In this document: positions 1 to 9,664 of the stretch, in pieces
Position numbering within the stretch: the stretch's first letter is position 1
Layout of the letters: each line of letters starts with the position of its first letter
Assembly: GCA_020249505.1 (NCBI GenBank)
Contig: JADCFN010000040.1
Coordinates: 1-60,035, forward strand
From: Roseomonas sp.
GTDB taxonomy: Bacteria; Pseudomonadota; Alphaproteobacteria; Acetobacterales; Acetobacteraceae
DNA: 60,035 nucleotides
Direction: 5' to 3'
The notes under the pieces: generated by a model
Told to the model about the DNA's origin: nothing
The model's input: the letters and a program-made list of their open reading frames with translations, nothing else
The model's database searches: none
Made by a program: the position numbers and the translations under genes

Positions 1-228
1 CATGAACATGATACGCAACGCAGACGACAAACACAGCCTTAAAGTCAGAAGAAAAAAAGCCGCCATGAACACAGATTATCTGGGCTCATTACTACTCAGA
101 ACTCAGCAGTGAGCCCTTCAAGCGATTACCCTGGCATATATGCCGTGACCCGTTTCAACGGATCACGCCACAGCTATTATGAGCGACTGATTCACCGCTC
201 CGGTCATTCGACCTCCGCGGATCAGGCC

Positions 229-2574
229 CTACTCCACATTCTCCGGCTCACGCTCCGCATCCCGATCCTCTTCGGGCTTGGGCAGCGCGGGGGGCGCGGC
301 TTCCTGGCAATCGAAGGTCAGCGCACCGTCGCGGAGCCCCACCTTCACCGATCCACCCTTGGCGAGTTTGCCAAACAGCAATTCCTCCGCCAGCGGCTTT
401 TTCACATATTCCTGAATGACGCGCGCCAAGGGCCGCGCACCATACAGCGGATCATAGCCGCGTTCCGCCAGCCATTCCTTGGCGGCCGAGGAAAGTTCAA
501 TCGTCACATTCCGGTCAGCAAGCTGCGCTTCCAGCTGCATGACGAATTTTTCGACGACCTGCGCCACAATCTCCGGCGTCAGGCCAGAGAAGGGAACCAC
601 CGCATCCAGGCGGTTGCGGAATTCAGGCGTGAACATGCGGCGGATCGCATCCTCATCCTCACCCACACGGGCGGCGCGTTCAAAACCAATCGCAGGTTTC
701 GCCATATCGGAAGCGCCGGCATTGGTGGTCATGATCAGGATCACATTTCGGAAATCCACATTCTTGCCATTGTGGTCTGTAAGCTTCCCGTGATCCATCA
801 CCTGCAACAGGATATTGTACAAATCCTGATGCGCCTTTTCGATTTCATCCAGCAGCAGGACCGCATGCGGGTGCTGATCAATCGCATCCGTCAGAAGCCC
901 GCCCTGATCAAAACCGACATAGCCAGGCGGCGCGCCAATCAGGCGGGATACGCTATGGCGCTCCATATATTCGGACATGTCAAAGCGGACCAATTCAATG
1001 CCAAGCGTCTTGGCCAATTGCTTGGCAACTTCCGTCTTTCCCACGCCCGTGGGGCCAGAGAACAAATAATTCCCGATCGGCTTTTCCGGATCACGCAGCC
1101 CAGCGCGTGACAGCTTGATGGCGCTGGCGAGGGCTTCAATCGCCTTTTCCTGGCCAAACACCATCGCCTTCAAATCGCGTTCCAGATTCTTCAGCGTCTC
1201 CCGATCATCAGTGGAAACCGATTTCGGCGGGATGCGCGCGATCTTCGCGACAATGTCTTCCACATCCTTCAGTGTCACGGTCTTGCGGCGCTTATTCTCA
1301 GGCAGCAGCATGCGCGATGCGCCGACCTCATCAATCACATCAATCGCCTTGTCGGGCAGCTTGCGGTCATGGATGTATTTCGCGGAAAGCTCCACCGCGG
1401 CGCGGATCGCTTCCGGCGTATAGCGCACCTTGTGGTGCTTTTCGTAATTGGTCTTGAGACCCTGCAAGATCTTCACCGCATCTTCGACCGTCGGCTCATT
1501 CACATCAATCTTCTGGAAGCGCCGCACCAGGGCGCGGTCCTTTTCAAAATGCGTGCGGAATTCCTTGTAGGTGGTGGAACCGATGCAGCGGATGGTGCCC
1601 TGCGCCAAGGCCGGCTTCAGCAGGTTCGACGCATCCATCGCCCCGCCTGATGTTGCACCGGCACCAATCACGGTATGGATTTCATCAATGAACAGCACTG
1701 AACCGGGCTGGGCTTCCAATTCGGTCACCACGGCTTTCAGCCGTTCTTCGAAATCACCGCGATAGCGCGTGCCGGCCAAAAGGCTGCCCATATCCAGCGC
1801 ATAGATGGTGGATTTCGCCAGCACTTCCGGCACATCACCTTCCACAATGCGCTTCGCAAGCCCTTCGGCAATCGCGGTTTTGCCCACGCCCGGATCGCCA
1901 ACATAAAGCGGGTTGTTCTTGGTGCGGCGGCACAGGATTTGGATGGTGCGCTCGATTTCCTGATCACGGCCAATCAGCGGGTCAATCTTGCCCTGTTCGG
2001 CCTTCTTGTTCAGGTTCACGCAGTAATTCGCCAGCGCATCCTGGCCACGCGGCGCGCCACGGCCCTTTTCTTCGCGTTCCTGTCCTGGCTCCTCATTCCC
2101 CGCGCCATCGCCCTTCGCCGCGCGGGGCTGGGAGCGCCCGGGCGCCTTGGCAATGCCGTGGCTGATGAAATTCACCGCATCCAGGCGCGTCATATCCTGC
2201 AATTGCAGGAAATACACGGCATGGGATTCGCGTTCAGAAAACAGTGCCACCAGCACATTGGCGCCGGTCACTTCATCGCGGCCAGAAGATTGCACATGAA
2301 TGGCCGCGCGCTGCACCACGCGCTGGAAGCCGGCAGTCGGCTTCGGATCGCCGCCGCGTTCCGTCACCAGGCCGGCCAAATCCTTATCCAGAAACTCGGT
2401 CAGGTCGCGCTTCAGTTTTTCAACATCAACACCGCAGGCGCGGAGCACACCCGTCGCATCCGCGTCATCGCCCAAGGCGAGCAATAGGTGTTCCAGGGTG
2501 GCGTATTCATGCCGGCGCTCGCCAGCCAGGCCCAAGGCGCGATGCAGCGTCTGTTCTAAATTACGGGACAACAT
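229..2574 (-). CDS. clpA: ClpA, ATP-dependent Clp protease unfoldase subunit
   Basis: AAA+ unfoldase that feeds substrates to the ClpP peptidase in the cytoplasm; 781 aa, normal for ClpA. An N-terminal Clp repeat domain (about residues 1-145) is followed by a charged linker, a first AAA+ module with Walker A GDPGVGKT near 226-233 and Walker B FIDE near 297, and a second with GPTGVGKT near 507-514. An IGF tripeptide near residue 638 matches the ClpP-docking loop, separating it from ClpB. The ATG at 2574 is preferred over an upstream TTG. It lies about 100 bases downstream of clpS on the same strand, the usual alphaproteobacterial pairing, so the two are probably co-transcribed. The C-terminal tail is Glu/Pro rich. 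Confidence 0.97.
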   Translation of the reverse strand: MLSRNLEQTLHRALGLAGERRHEYATLEHLLLALGDDADATGVLRACGVDVEKLKRDLTEFLDKDLAGLVTERGGDPKPTAGFQRVVQRAAIHVQSSGRDEVTGANVLVALFSERESHAVYFLQLQDMTRLDAVNFISHGIAKAPGRSQPRAAKGDGAGNEEPGQEREEKGRGAPRGQDALANYCVNLNKKAEQGKIDPLIGRDQEIERTIQILCRRTKNNPLYVGDPGVGKTAIAEGLAKRIVEGDVPEVLAKSTIYALDMGSLLAGTRYRGDFEERLKAVVTELEAQPGSVLFIDEIHTVIGAGATSGGAMDASNLLKPALAQGTIRCIGSTTYKEFRTHFEKDRALVRRFQKIDVNEPTVEDAVKILQGLKTNYEKHHKVRYTPEAIRAAVELSAKYIHDRKLPDKAIDVIDEVGASRMLLPENKRRKTVTLKDVEDIVAKIARIPPKSVSTDDRETLKNLERDLKAMVFGQEKAIEALASAIKLSRAGLRDPEKPIGNYLFSGPTGVGKTEVAKQLAKTLGIELVRFDMSEYMERHSVSRLIGAPPGYVGFDQGGLLTDAIDQHPHAVLLLDEIEKAHQDLYNILLQVMDHGKLTDHNGKNVDFRNVILIMTTNAGASDMAKPAIGFERAARVGEDEDAIRRMFTPEFRNRLDAVVPFSGLTPEIVAQVVEKFVMQLEAQLADRNVTIELSSAAKEWLAERGYDPLYGARPLARVIQEYVKKPLAEELLFGKLAKGGSVKVGLRDGALTFDCQEAAPPALPKPEEDRDAEREPENVE

Positions 2575-2679
2575 GATCAACGACGCTCCATCTTAGCCCG
2601 AAGCCCCGGCGTTGCGGGTCCCAAGGCCGATTGTGAACTTTAATGTAGGCGCCCTCCTGGGATTCTTCGACCCCCTGCT

Positions 2680-3024
2680 TCAGTCCTTCTCGATGGTGCA
2701 TTGTAGCGGATGCTGGTTCTGGCGCGCCAGATCCATCACCTGCGTTACCTTGGTTTCCGCGATTTCATAAGTGAAGACACCGCAGACCCCGACACCACGG
2801 CGATGCACATGCAGCATGATGCGCGTCGCCTCCTCCCGATTCTTCTGGAAAAACCTCTCCAAGACGTGAACGACGAATTCCATCGGCGTGTAATCATCGT
2901 TCAGCATCAATACCTTGTACATGGCGGGCTTCTTGGTGCGCGGGCGCGCCTTCACGACGATGCCCGTCTGAGGCCCTTCACCACCACCTTGCCCGTCATT
3001 CGGGCGCTTATCCTGATCGCTCAT
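2680..3024 (-). CDS. clpS: ClpS, ClpA adaptor for N-degron substrates
   Basis: Small adaptor (114 aa) that binds the ClpA N-domain and delivers proteins with destabilising N-terminal residues. The first 35 residues are Gly/Gln/Lys rich and disordered, as in the family. The core carries [19 protein letters not shown], whose [10 protein letters not shown] is the ligand-pocket hallmark, then a conserved HxxGxGxxG-type stretch ([12 protein letters not shown]). The ATG at 3024 (MSDQDKRP) is chosen; an in-frame codon 12 residues upstream is unlikely. It lies directly upstream of clpA, giving a clpS-clpA operon read leftward. Confidence 0.96.
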   Translation of the reverse strand: MSDQDKRPNDGQGGGEGPQTGIVVKARPRTKKPAMYKVLMLNDDYTPMEFVVHVLERFFQKNREEATRIMLHVHRRGVGVCGVFTYEIAETKVTQVMDLARQNQHPLQCTIEKD

Positions 3025-3158
3025 GCTCTCGGTTCGGTCTTTCAGAACGCAGGCTACCACGCCGCGCTACCCATAGGATATGGAGCGAATGGCAGAAGGT
3101 GAAGCCCTTGTTACGTCTCTGGCAAACAAGTTTATCGCGAACGTCTTGCCATTCAACG

Positions 3159-3196
3159 AAAAAAAATGGCGTGACCCATTGATATGGGTCACGCCA
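3159..3196 (-). terminator. Rho-independent terminator downstream of the phasin gene
   Basis: A perfect 13-bp inverted repeat (TGGCGTGACCCAT / ATGGGTCACGCCA, loop TGAT) spans 3167-3196. On the minus strand it is followed by eight T residues (plus-strand A tract 3159-3166). This is a strong intrinsic terminator for leftward transcription, about 170 bases past the phasin stop, and insulates clpS-clpA from it. Confidence 0.88.
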
Positions 3197-3318
3197 TGTG
3201 CCGGCTACCCCCCGATTGGGAGGAGGGGCAGCCAAGCCAGAACGGGGCCGATGCCCCGGTTTGAGTGAGTGTCCGCTCACATGCGTTTGCCGAACACACC
3301 CTCAAGCCTCGTTTGGTC

Positions 3319-3362
3319 GCATTTTCCGAGCCGCCAAGTGAAGCCACTTGGCTTGAAAATGC
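3319..3362 (-). other. Long imperfect hairpin just past the phasin stop
   Basis: Two nested inverted repeats: outer GCATTTTC/GAAAATGC (3319-3326 and 3355-3362) and inner GCCAAGTG/CACTTGGC (3333-3340 and 3345-3352) with a 4-base loop. It begins six bases beyond the phasin stop codon. It lacks a T tract, so it may stabilise the 3' end of the abundant phasin mRNA or act with the strong terminator further down. Function is inferred. Confidence 0.5.
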
Positions 3363-3368
3363 TCCGTT

Positions 3369-3869
3369 TTAGGCCGCCAGCGGCTTCGCCAGCTTTTCCA
3401 TCGCCACCGTCATGCGCGCATTCACGGGGGCAAGGGCGCTTTCGGCGAGCTTCACGGAAGCTTCCTGAAGCTTGGTGCCTTCGGCAACCATCTTCTCCAG
3501 CGCGGCCTTGGCGAACTTCGCCTGCAGCTCAGCGGCTTCATTCACGCTTTTCACGCCGGAAAGCGCCTTGGCGCCTTCCAGGGCATGGTCGGTCAGGCCC
3601 TGCGCCAGCGCCATATACTGGCGAGCGAGATCCTGAGAACCCGAGGCCCAGGTCTGGGCGGCCTTCGTGAAGGCCTCCACATTGCCGCGGCCGAATTCAG
3701 CGGCTTCTTCCGCCGCCTTGAAGATGCTCTCGGCACCCTTGGTCATCTGTTCCATGTTCTTCTCCATTGCTACGCGGGCTTGCGCCGCGCCATCATTCAT
3801 CACTTTTTGAGCCTGGGCCGCGGTTTCCGCCGCCACCTTGCTCACAACCTGGCTCTTGCTTTGCGCCAT
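3369..3869 (-). CDS. Phasin family protein
   Basis: 166-aa all-helical protein without cysteine or signal peptide, rich in Ala, Glu, Gln and Lys with long amphipathic heptads. The order of elements (AQKVMNDGAAQARVAMEKNMEQM, then AEFGRGNVEAFTKAAQTWASGSQDL, then a helix ending ANARM/VNARM-like near the C-terminus) is typical of phasins that coat polyhydroxyalkanoate granules. The start MAQSKSQVV at 3869 follows AGGAAAGGG; the open frame upstream is basic and unlike the family. It is divergent from the carboxypeptidase gene, with a 327-base intergenic region containing a candidate PhaR site, and has strong hairpins downstream. No PHA synthase gene is in the window. Confidence 0.85.
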   Translation of the reverse strand: MAQSKSQVVSKVAAETAAQAQKVMNDGAAQARVAMEKNMEQMTKGAESIFKAAEEAAEFGRGNVEAFTKAAQTWASGSQDLARQYMALAQGLTDHALEGAKALSGVKSVNEAAELQAKFAKAALEKMVAEGTKLQEASVKLAESALAPVNARMTVAMEKLAKPLAA

Positions 3870-4196
3870 TGTCTCAACCCTTTCCTTGCCGTTCCGGGGC
3901 ACAGCGACCCGGGCTTTGCGAACCGGCCGGAGGGGCCGGGAAGATTTGCTGCGCTGCAACATGGGCAGCTTCTACGCGCGGCGCGGGGGCGATTGCAAGG
4001 ATTTTTTTGCACTGCACAAAAATTTTTGGCGCCCCCAACTAAGGGGGCTGCGGGGCGCTTTCGGGTAATACCTCAAACCTATTCCTTAACCCTCTGATGA
4101 AAATCGGTATTTGACTTTTTTCACTGGACGGATCGGGCCTGCGGGGTTATTTAAGGTCAAGGGGAAGACAGGACCGGGCGTCGCAGCTTCGGTCCC
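3870..4196. promoter_or_regulatory. Divergent intergenic region with candidate PhaR-type operator
   Basis: This 327-base gap separates the divergent phasin and carboxypeptidase genes and has no gene. At 4008-4016 the palindrome TGC-ACT-GCA sits among T and A tracts, resembling the TGC-N3-GCA half-site arrangement described for PhaR, the repressor of phasin genes. A TTGACT hexamer at about 4110 could be a rightward -35 element but has no convincing -10 partner. Regulatory assignment is inference. Confidence 0.35.
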
Positions 4197-5393
4197 ATGG
4201 GGGATTTTCGAATGGGGATTCGTCGCCAGGGCTTGGGGGGCCTTGCCGGTCGATTCGTTGGGGCGATGTTCGGGCTGGCGCTCGCGGCCCTGCCTTGGCG
4301 TGCCGCCGAAGCGCAAATCGGCAGTGCGCGCTATTCCGCGATTGTCATGGAAGCCCGCACCGGCACGGTGTTGATCGACGCCGGCGCGGATGAACCGCGC
4401 TACCCGGCGTCGCTCACCAAGATGATGACGCTTTATATAGTTTTTGAGGCGCTGCGCGATGGCAAGACACAGCTGGGTAGCCGCGTGGTGATGAGCGAGG
4501 AAGCCGCTTCCCGCCCGCCTTCCAAACTTGGCATCCCGCCTGGTGGCGGCCTGACGGTGGAACAGGCAATTCTCGCGCTGGTCACCAAAAGCGCCAATGA
4601 TGTCGCGGCGGCGCTGGGCGAGCATATTGGCGGCACCGAAGAACGCTTCGCGCAAATGATGACGATGCGCGCGCGCAGCCTTGGCATGACGCAAACGCGC
4701 TTTCGCAATGCCTCTGGCCTGCCGGATTGGGAACAGGTGACAACGGCGCGGGATATGGCGACTCTCGGGCGGCGCCTGTTCACCGATTTCCCCAATCGCT
4801 ACCATTATTTCGGTACCGTTCATTTCGCCTGGGGCCGGGCGCAGATCCGCAATCACAATCGCATGCTGGGCGATTATGATGGCGCGGATGGCATCAAGAC
4901 CGGCTTCATCAATGCCTCCGGCTTTAATATCGTCACCTCAGCGCAGCGCGATGGCGTGCGGCTGGTGGGGGCCACTTTTGGTGGTTCTTCCTGGGTGGAA
5001 CGGGATCGGCATATGGGCGCGCTGCTCGATCAGGGTTTCGCCCGCATGGGCGTGGCGCCGCGCGCTCCTTCGTCAATCATGGCCGCGGCTGCCGCGCCGC
5101 CGCGCAATGCGCCCGCTGCGCGCCCCGTGCAGCAAGGCAATGCGCGTTTGGCCCAGGCAACGCCGCCCGCTCAACGCCGGCCGCCGCAGCAGGTCGCGAC
5201 TACATCTGGCCGCCAAACTGCCCCAGCGCCGGTTGCCTATCGCCAAACGCCGACACCACCGCGGCCCGCCGCTCGGCCCACGCAACGCGTGGAACAGGGT
5301 AGCGCCACAAGCAATACGGCACGGCCAAATACGCAACGTTCCAGCGCTCAAAGCCAACAATTGCGTGCTCCACCGCGCCCGACGCAACGGTAA
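4197..5393 (+). CDS. D-alanyl-D-alanine carboxypeptidase (PBP5/DacF type)
   Basis: Periplasmic low-molecular-weight penicillin-binding protein that trims the terminal D-Ala of peptidoglycan pentapeptides; 398 aa. A signal peptide covers about residues 10-40 (cleavage after AEA). All three serine-peptidase S11 motifs are present: SxxK as SLTK at 72-75, SAN at 132-134 and KTG at 234-236. From about residue 295 the chain is a Pro/Ala/Gln/Arg-rich low-complexity tail that may reach into the cell wall; no SPOR domain is evident. The ATG at 4212 is an equally good start. It converges tail to tail with the next gene, one base apart. Confidence 0.93.
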   Translation: MGDFRMGIRRQGLGGLAGRFVGAMFGLALAALPWRAAEAQIGSARYSAIVMEARTGTVLIDAGADEPRYPASLTKMMTLYIVFEALRDGKTQLGSRVVMSEEAASRPPSKLGIPPGGGLTVEQAILALVTKSANDVAAALGEHIGGTEERFAQMMTMRARSLGMTQTRFRNASGLPDWEQVTTARDMATLGRRLFTDFPNRYHYFGTVHFAWGRAQIRNHNRMLGDYDGADGIKTGFINASGFNIVTSAQRDGVRLVGATFGGSSWVERDRHMGALLDQGFARMGVAPRAPSSIMAAAAAPPRNAPAARPVQQGNARLAQATPPAQRRPPQQVATTSGRQTAPAPVAYRQTPTPPRPAARPTQRVEQGSATSNTARPNTQRSSAQSQQLRAPPRPTQR

Positions 5394-5394
5394 A

Positions 5395-6450
5395 TTAGCC
5401 GCGCCAGGAAAGCCCGGCGCGGCGCATGCGGGCGCGCACATAAGCAAGCCAAATGACTTGCAGGCCAAGTGCTGGCACCAAGACCAAGGGCTTGATGGCG
5501 GGTTCAAGCTCCATGAACACCAAGGCAAGTAGCCCATTGGCCAGCACAAATCCCCAATGCACGGCAGCTACGTGCCGGACACCAAGCCCACTGCGTTGCG
5601 CCATTTGGTATAGATGCGTCCGATGTGCGGCGGTGATATTCAGCCCCATGGCGGCGCGGCGGGCGAGCGTAAAGGTTGCATCGAAGAACAAGCCAAACAG
5701 CAACAGCGGCACCAGCATGAAGGAGACTTCGGCCGCATCGAAACGCGCTGCCGCTACGGCCAAAATCGCCACCATGAAGCCGAGAAACTGGCTGCCGACA
5801 TCGCCCATGAAAATCCGCGCCGGATGCAGATTGAAGGGCAGGAAGCCAAGCAAGCCGGCGGCGAGCATCAATGACGCCAGATAGACAAACCAACCGCCAT
5901 GATGCCCGGCAATGACGCACAGGATCAGCAGCGCCAGGAATACTGTGCCGCCCACCAACCCATCCAGCCCATCCATGAAATTCACCGCATTGGTACAGCC
6001 CAGAATCCAGAACAGCGTCAGCAACGGCCCAAGCGCGCCAAGTTCCACCGGGCCAAGCCCCGGCAGCGCGATCCGCTGCAATTCAAGCCCGCTGCCAATC
6101 GCAACCAAGGCTGCCAGCGCCTGCGCCGCCAGCTTTAGTGCAAAGCGCAAATCCCGCGCATCATCCCAGAAGGACACCGCCGCAATGGCGAGCGCCGCAC
6201 CAATCACACCGAGGAATTGCGGCCCCGGCAGGCGCGCATATTCCGCCTGCCAGTACAGCAACCCCATACCAAGCGTGAAAGCCACCACAATGCCAAGCCC
6301 GCCGCCGCGCGGCGTGGGCCGGCTATGGCTGGACCTGGCATTGGGGTGATCCAGGATCGGGTAGGCGATCATCAGCCGCACCACGATGGCCGAGACCAGC
6401 GCCAGGCCAAGGGCAACAGCCAAATGGGTCAGTATGGCGTGGAAGGTCAT
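5395..6450 (-). CDS. MraY/WecA-family polyprenyl-phosphate glycosyl-1-phosphate transferase
   Basis: Integral membrane enzyme (351 aa, about 10-11 hydrophobic segments) expected to move a sugar-1-phosphate from a UDP-sugar to undecaprenyl phosphate, starting a surface glycan. The catalytic signatures are visible: DHPNARSSHSRPTPRGGG near residue 35, the aspartate pair FWDDARDL, NAVNFMDGLDGL near 155, and FMGDVGSQFLG. The DHPNARSSH form is typical of WecA/TagO-like rather than peptidoglycan MraY enzymes. It stands alone; no linked glycan cluster is nearby, so the acceptor pathway is unknown. Confidence 0.9.
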   Translation of the reverse strand: MTFHAILTHLAVALGLALVSAIVVRLMIAYPILDHPNARSSHSRPTPRGGGLGIVVAFTLGMGLLYWQAEYARLPGPQFLGVIGAALAIAAVSFWDDARDLRFALKLAAQALAALVAIGSGLELQRIALPGLGPVELGALGPLLTLFWILGCTNAVNFMDGLDGLVGGTVFLALLILCVIAGHHGGWFVYLASLMLAAGLLGFLPFNLHPARIFMGDVGSQFLGFMVAILAVAAARFDAAEVSFMLVPLLLFGLFFDATFTLARRAAMGLNITAAHRTHLYQMAQRSGLGVRHVAAVHWGFVLANGLLALVFMELEPAIKPLVLVPALGLQVIWLAYVRARMRRAGLSWRG

Positions 6451-6502
6451 ATCGGGGCAGCGCTATCGCCCGGCCAAGCGCCGGGCGCAACCTGACAATG
6501 GT

Positions 6503-7477
6503 TTAGCGCTTTTGCAGAATCTCCGGATTGACCATCATGGCCGGATCGGGCGCGCCATCCAAAGCGGCCAGGATATTGCGCGCCGCCGCTTCCGCCATGC
6601 GGGCCGTGCCTTCCTCGGTGCTCGCGGCTGAATGCGGGCTGATGATGACATTGGGCATGCTGAAGAGCGGATTGCCTGGCGTTGCGGGTTCCACTTCCAA
6701 CACATCCGTGCCGAAACCCATCAGGCGTCCCGATTGCAGCGCCGCCACCACCGCTTCCTGCTTCACGATCGGCCCGCGTGCCGTATTCACCAGAATGGCG
6801 CCGGGTTTGAGTGCCGCGAAGGCTGCCTCATCCATCAAATGCCGGGTTTCGGGCGTCAGGGGACAATGCAGCGTGACCACATCCGCTTCCGCCAGCGCCT
6901 TTTTGAAATCCCGCGCCGGGATATGCCCGTCGGAGGCGATGCGCGCAGGATGATAGAGCGGGTCATGCACCATGACCTTCATGTGAAAGGCCCGCGCATA
7001 GGCCGCAACGCGAGAGCCAATCCGCCCATAGCCCACCACCAGCGCGGTCTTGCCGGCCAAATCCACCATGCGCGGCCCATCCTTGGGCCACCAGCCGCCT
7101 TGCTTGATATGCGCATCCGAATCCACTGCCCGACGCGCCACACCCAACATCAGCATCATGGCGTGTTCGGCGACCGAAAGATCATTGGTGCCATTCACCA
7201 CCATCACGGCAATGCCGCGTTCCGTGCAGGCGGGGATATCCACCGTGTCAAAGCCAACGCCAATGCGTGACACCGCGCGCAAGCGCGGCGCGGCGGCAAG
7301 GGCGGCCTTGTCTACCCGTTCCAGCCAGGCCACCAGGCCATCTGCATTGGCCAAGGCCGCGTGCAATGCGGGCGCTGGTGGGTCGAACATTTCGATGGTT
7401 TCAACATCGGCGCGCGCGGCCAGCACTGCCGCACCTGCGGGATGCAAGGGACGGCCAAGGACAATGCGATAGGGCAT
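6503..7477 (-). CDS. D-isomer-specific 2-hydroxyacid dehydrogenase
   Basis: NAD(P)-dependent reductase/dehydrogenase of 2-oxo/2-hydroxy acids, 324 aa. The Rossmann motif VVGYGRIGSRV lies near residue 147. The catalytic triad is present as Arg in NTARGPIV, Glu in DVLEVEP and His in SPHSAAS. The length and the absence of ACT or regulatory extensions fit a glyoxylate/hydroxypyruvate-reductase-like or phosphoglycerate-dehydrogenase-like enzyme rather than full SerA. Its ATG overlaps the TGA of the upstream binding-protein gene (TGATG), so the two are translationally coupled; the substrate may be the solute brought in by that system. Confidence 0.92.
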   Translation of the reverse strand: MPYRIVLGRPLHPAGAAVLAARADVETIEMFDPPAPALHAALANADGLVAWLERVDKAALAAAPRLRAVSRIGVGFDTVDIPACTERGIAVMVVNGTNDLSVAEHAMMLMLGVARRAVDSDAHIKQGGWWPKDGPRMVDLAGKTALVVGYGRIGSRVAAYARAFHMKVMVHDPLYHPARIASDGHIPARDFKKALAEADVVTLHCPLTPETRHLMDEAAFAALKPGAILVNTARGPIVKQEAVVAALQSGRLMGFGTDVLEVEPATPGNPLFSMPNVIISPHSAASTEEGTARMAEAAARNILAALDGAPDPAMMVNPEILQKR

Positions 7478-8445
7478 CAGTTCAACTTCTCGATCTTGTT
7501 GGCTTCAACAACCTCGCGCCAGCGGGCGATTTCGCTCCGCACATGGGCGGCGAAACGCTCGGGCGGGCCGCCTTCGGGGCGTACGCCAAGATCGGCGAAT
7601 TTGCGCCGCACTTCGGGATCGGCAATCGCTTCATTCAACAGACGGCTGAGGCCGGCAATCACCGCATCCGGCGTGCCGCGCGGGGCCATGAAGCCGAACC
7701 AGGGCTCCACCACAATGTCAGGAATGCCGGCTTCGGCGAAGGTTGGTACATCGAGCAAGGATGGGTCGCGTTCGCGCCCCGTGACAGCCAGCGCGCGGAT
7801 TTGCCCGGCACGAATGGCTTGAATTTTCGTTGGGATGTTTTCCATCATCACCTGCACCTGGCCGGCGAGCAGCGCCTGCAAGGCGGGCGCGCCACCGCGG
7901 AAGGGCACATGCACCAGCGTCAGGCCAAGCCGGCCATTGAGCAATTCCGGGATCAAATGGTTGGAGGACCCAAAGCCGGAGGAACCGTAATTCACGCGGC
8001 CCGGATTGGCCTTCACCCAGGCAATGAATTCCTGCAGGTTTTGTGCGGGCACGGCGTTGTTCACCGCCACCGCATTCATGACACTGCCGGACCAGAATAC
8101 CGGGATCAGGTCTCGTTCAATATCATAGGGCATGCGGGCATAAATCGCCGGGTTGATCGCACAATTACCGATGGTGCAGGCGCCAAGCGTATAGCCATCC
8201 GGCGCGCTTTTGGCCGCGGCATCCATGCCGATATTGCCATTGGCGCCGGAGCGATTTTCGATCACCCAAGGATGCGGCGCGCTGCGGCTCACGCGATCCG
8301 CCAGGATGCGGCCGACCAGATCCGTGGAGCCCCCCGGTGGGAAGGGCAGGATGATGCGCACAGGGCGTTCAGGGACCCAGCCCTGCGCAAGCGCAAGCCC
8401 GGGCAGGCAAAGGGCGATCAGGGTCAGGGCAATCCGGCGGAACAT
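7477..8445 (-). CDS. Bug/TctC-family tripartite tricarboxylate transporter substrate-binding protein
   Basis: Periplasmic extracytoplasmic solute receptor, 322 aa, with a clear signal peptide (MFRRIALTLIALCLPGLALA) and the Bug hallmark WVPERPVRIILPFPPGGSTDLVGR shape near residues 23-46. A strong AAAGGAGGTTGC ribosome site precedes the ATG. No tctA or tctB membrane gene adjoins it, common for the expanded Bug families of Acetobacteraceae and Burkholderiales. It is coupled to the downstream 2-hydroxyacid dehydrogenase, suggesting a carboxylate ligand; the ligand cannot be read from sequence. Confidence 0.93.
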   Translation of the reverse strand: MFRRIALTLIALCLPGLALAQGWVPERPVRIILPFPPGGSTDLVGRILADRVSRSAPHPWVIENRSGANGNIGMDAAAKSAPDGYTLGACTIGNCAINPAIYARMPYDIERDLIPVFWSGSVMNAVAVNNAVPAQNLQEFIAWVKANPGRVNYGSSGFGSSNHLIPELLNGRLGLTLVHVPFRGGAPALQALLAGQVQVMMENIPTKIQAIRAGQIRALAVTGRERDPSLLDVPTFAEAGIPDIVVEPWFGFMAPRGTPDAVIAGLSRLLNEAIADPEVRRKFADLGVRPEGGPPERFAAHVRSEIARWREVVEANKIEKLN

Positions 8446-8602
8446 GCAACCTCCTTTAAGGTGGGCCTTTTGGGACCCTTGTATTGAGTATCAGGCCTAT
8501 TGCGCGTGGCTTCAAGCGCCCTTCGGTGGCAAAAAACCTTGCCCAGTATGACAGGGCTGTAGCATTGTTTTGGCGCAGAGAATTTGTGGACGAGAAAGCA
8601 AC

Positions 8603-9664
8603 ATGCGCCACTGTCGCTTGGTATTCAGTTTGGCTGTTTTGTTGGCGTTGACGCCGATAAGTTCTATCCTGGCGCAAGGTGTGCCAATCCTGGATGCAGC
8701 GCGAGTCCTGGGGCTACCGGCTTCCAATAATGCGGAGCTTGAGCGTTTTCTGCGCCTGAATACGCCGCGCGCCTTTGCTGTGGGACCGAATAATACCTTT
8801 GGCTGGCAGGCCGGTGGTGGCGACGCGGCTGTTGTCGAACAAAGGGCCATAGCCAGCTGTGAAAGACGCGCTGGCGCCGGCAATTGCGCCGTTGTGCTGC
8901 GTGATCTGGCAATTGTGCGGCCAGGTCGCGAATGGGCACCAGCCCGGCCGCCCGCCAATATCGGCATATCCTCCATGGCGCATGACACAGTGCCGGATAA
9001 CCGCTTTATCTGGTGGGGGCCGCAGCAGGCGCGCGGGGTTTTGGTTTTTGCCCATGGTCGGGGTGAGCGCGGCAATATGGATGATTCGCGGGGTTCCCAA
9101 CCGCAAAGCTGGACCCGGCACTTCAATAATGCCGGCTATGATGTCTGGCGGTTTGATCGCCACCCGAATTCGGATGAAACCGCGCGCGCGGCACGTTGGC
9201 TGCGAACCGATTTGGCGGAGCTGCGCCGCCGCGGATATCGTCATATCATTGTGGCGGGGCAATCGCGTGGCGGGTGGAACGCCATGATGGTGTTGGATCA
9301 GCCAGGACTTGCCGATGTGGTGATCGCCATTGCCTCAGCCGCACATGGCCGTGGTGCTGACGCCAGAAACGATCCGCAGTGGCAACAGATCAGCCAATTG
9401 GAAGCGATCCTCACGGCCGGCCAGGCATCATCCAAGGCGCGGCTGGCGGCGGCCAATTTTCGCGAGGATCCTTTTGATGCCGAACCGGATCGTCGTGCCG
9501 CCCTGATGCGGCAATATGGTCAGCGCTTTGCCGGATTCCTGTTGATTGACCGCCCTGAGGGCCTGATTGGCCATAGCGCGGGCGCGAGTTCCGCCTTCAA
9601 TACGCGCTACGGTGCATGCTTGCTCAATTTCGCCACCGCGCCGCGCCCGCCTTCGAGTTGTTGA
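8603..9664 (+). CDS. Secreted alpha/beta-hydrolase-like protein
   Basis: 353 aa with an N-terminal signal peptide (cleavage near ILAQG) starting at the ATG 8603; a longer frame from a TTG is unlikely. The nucleophile elbow GQSRGGWNAMM near residues 210-220, preceded by VLVFAHGRGERG (oxyanion-hole side), shows the alpha/beta fold; a late GHSAGASSAFNTRYG segment could supply the catalytic His. The N-terminal 120 residues, before the hydrolase core, include a part (VVEQRAIASCERRAGAGNCAVV) resembling short Cys-containing DUF4189-like modules. The substrate is unknown. Its last 58 bases overlap the convergent amine-oxidase gene. Confidence 0.75.
   Translation: MRHCRLVFSLAVLLALTPISSILAQGVPILDAARVLGLPASNNAELERFLRLNTPRAFAVGPNNTFGWQAGGGDAAVVEQRAIASCERRAGAGNCAVVLRDLAIVRPGREWAPARPPANIGISSMAHDTVPDNRFIWWGPQQARGVLVFAHGRGERGNMDDSRGSQPQSWTRHFNNAGYDVWRFDRHPNSDETARAARWLRTDLAELRRRGYRHIIVAGQSRGGWNAMMVLDQPGLADVVIAIASAAHGRGADARNDPQWQQISQLEAILTAGQASSKARLAAANFREDPFDAEPDRRAALMRQYGQRFAGFLLIDRPEGLIGHSAGASSAFNTRYGACLLNFATAPRPPSSC

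Noticed and set aside
1-228. Region left of clpA
   Set aside because: Short frames only; no hairpin with T tract, no RNA gene or repeat recognised.
3008-3280. 90-codon leftward frame between clpS and the phasin gene
   Set aside because: It spans a strong terminator hairpin and has no family pattern.
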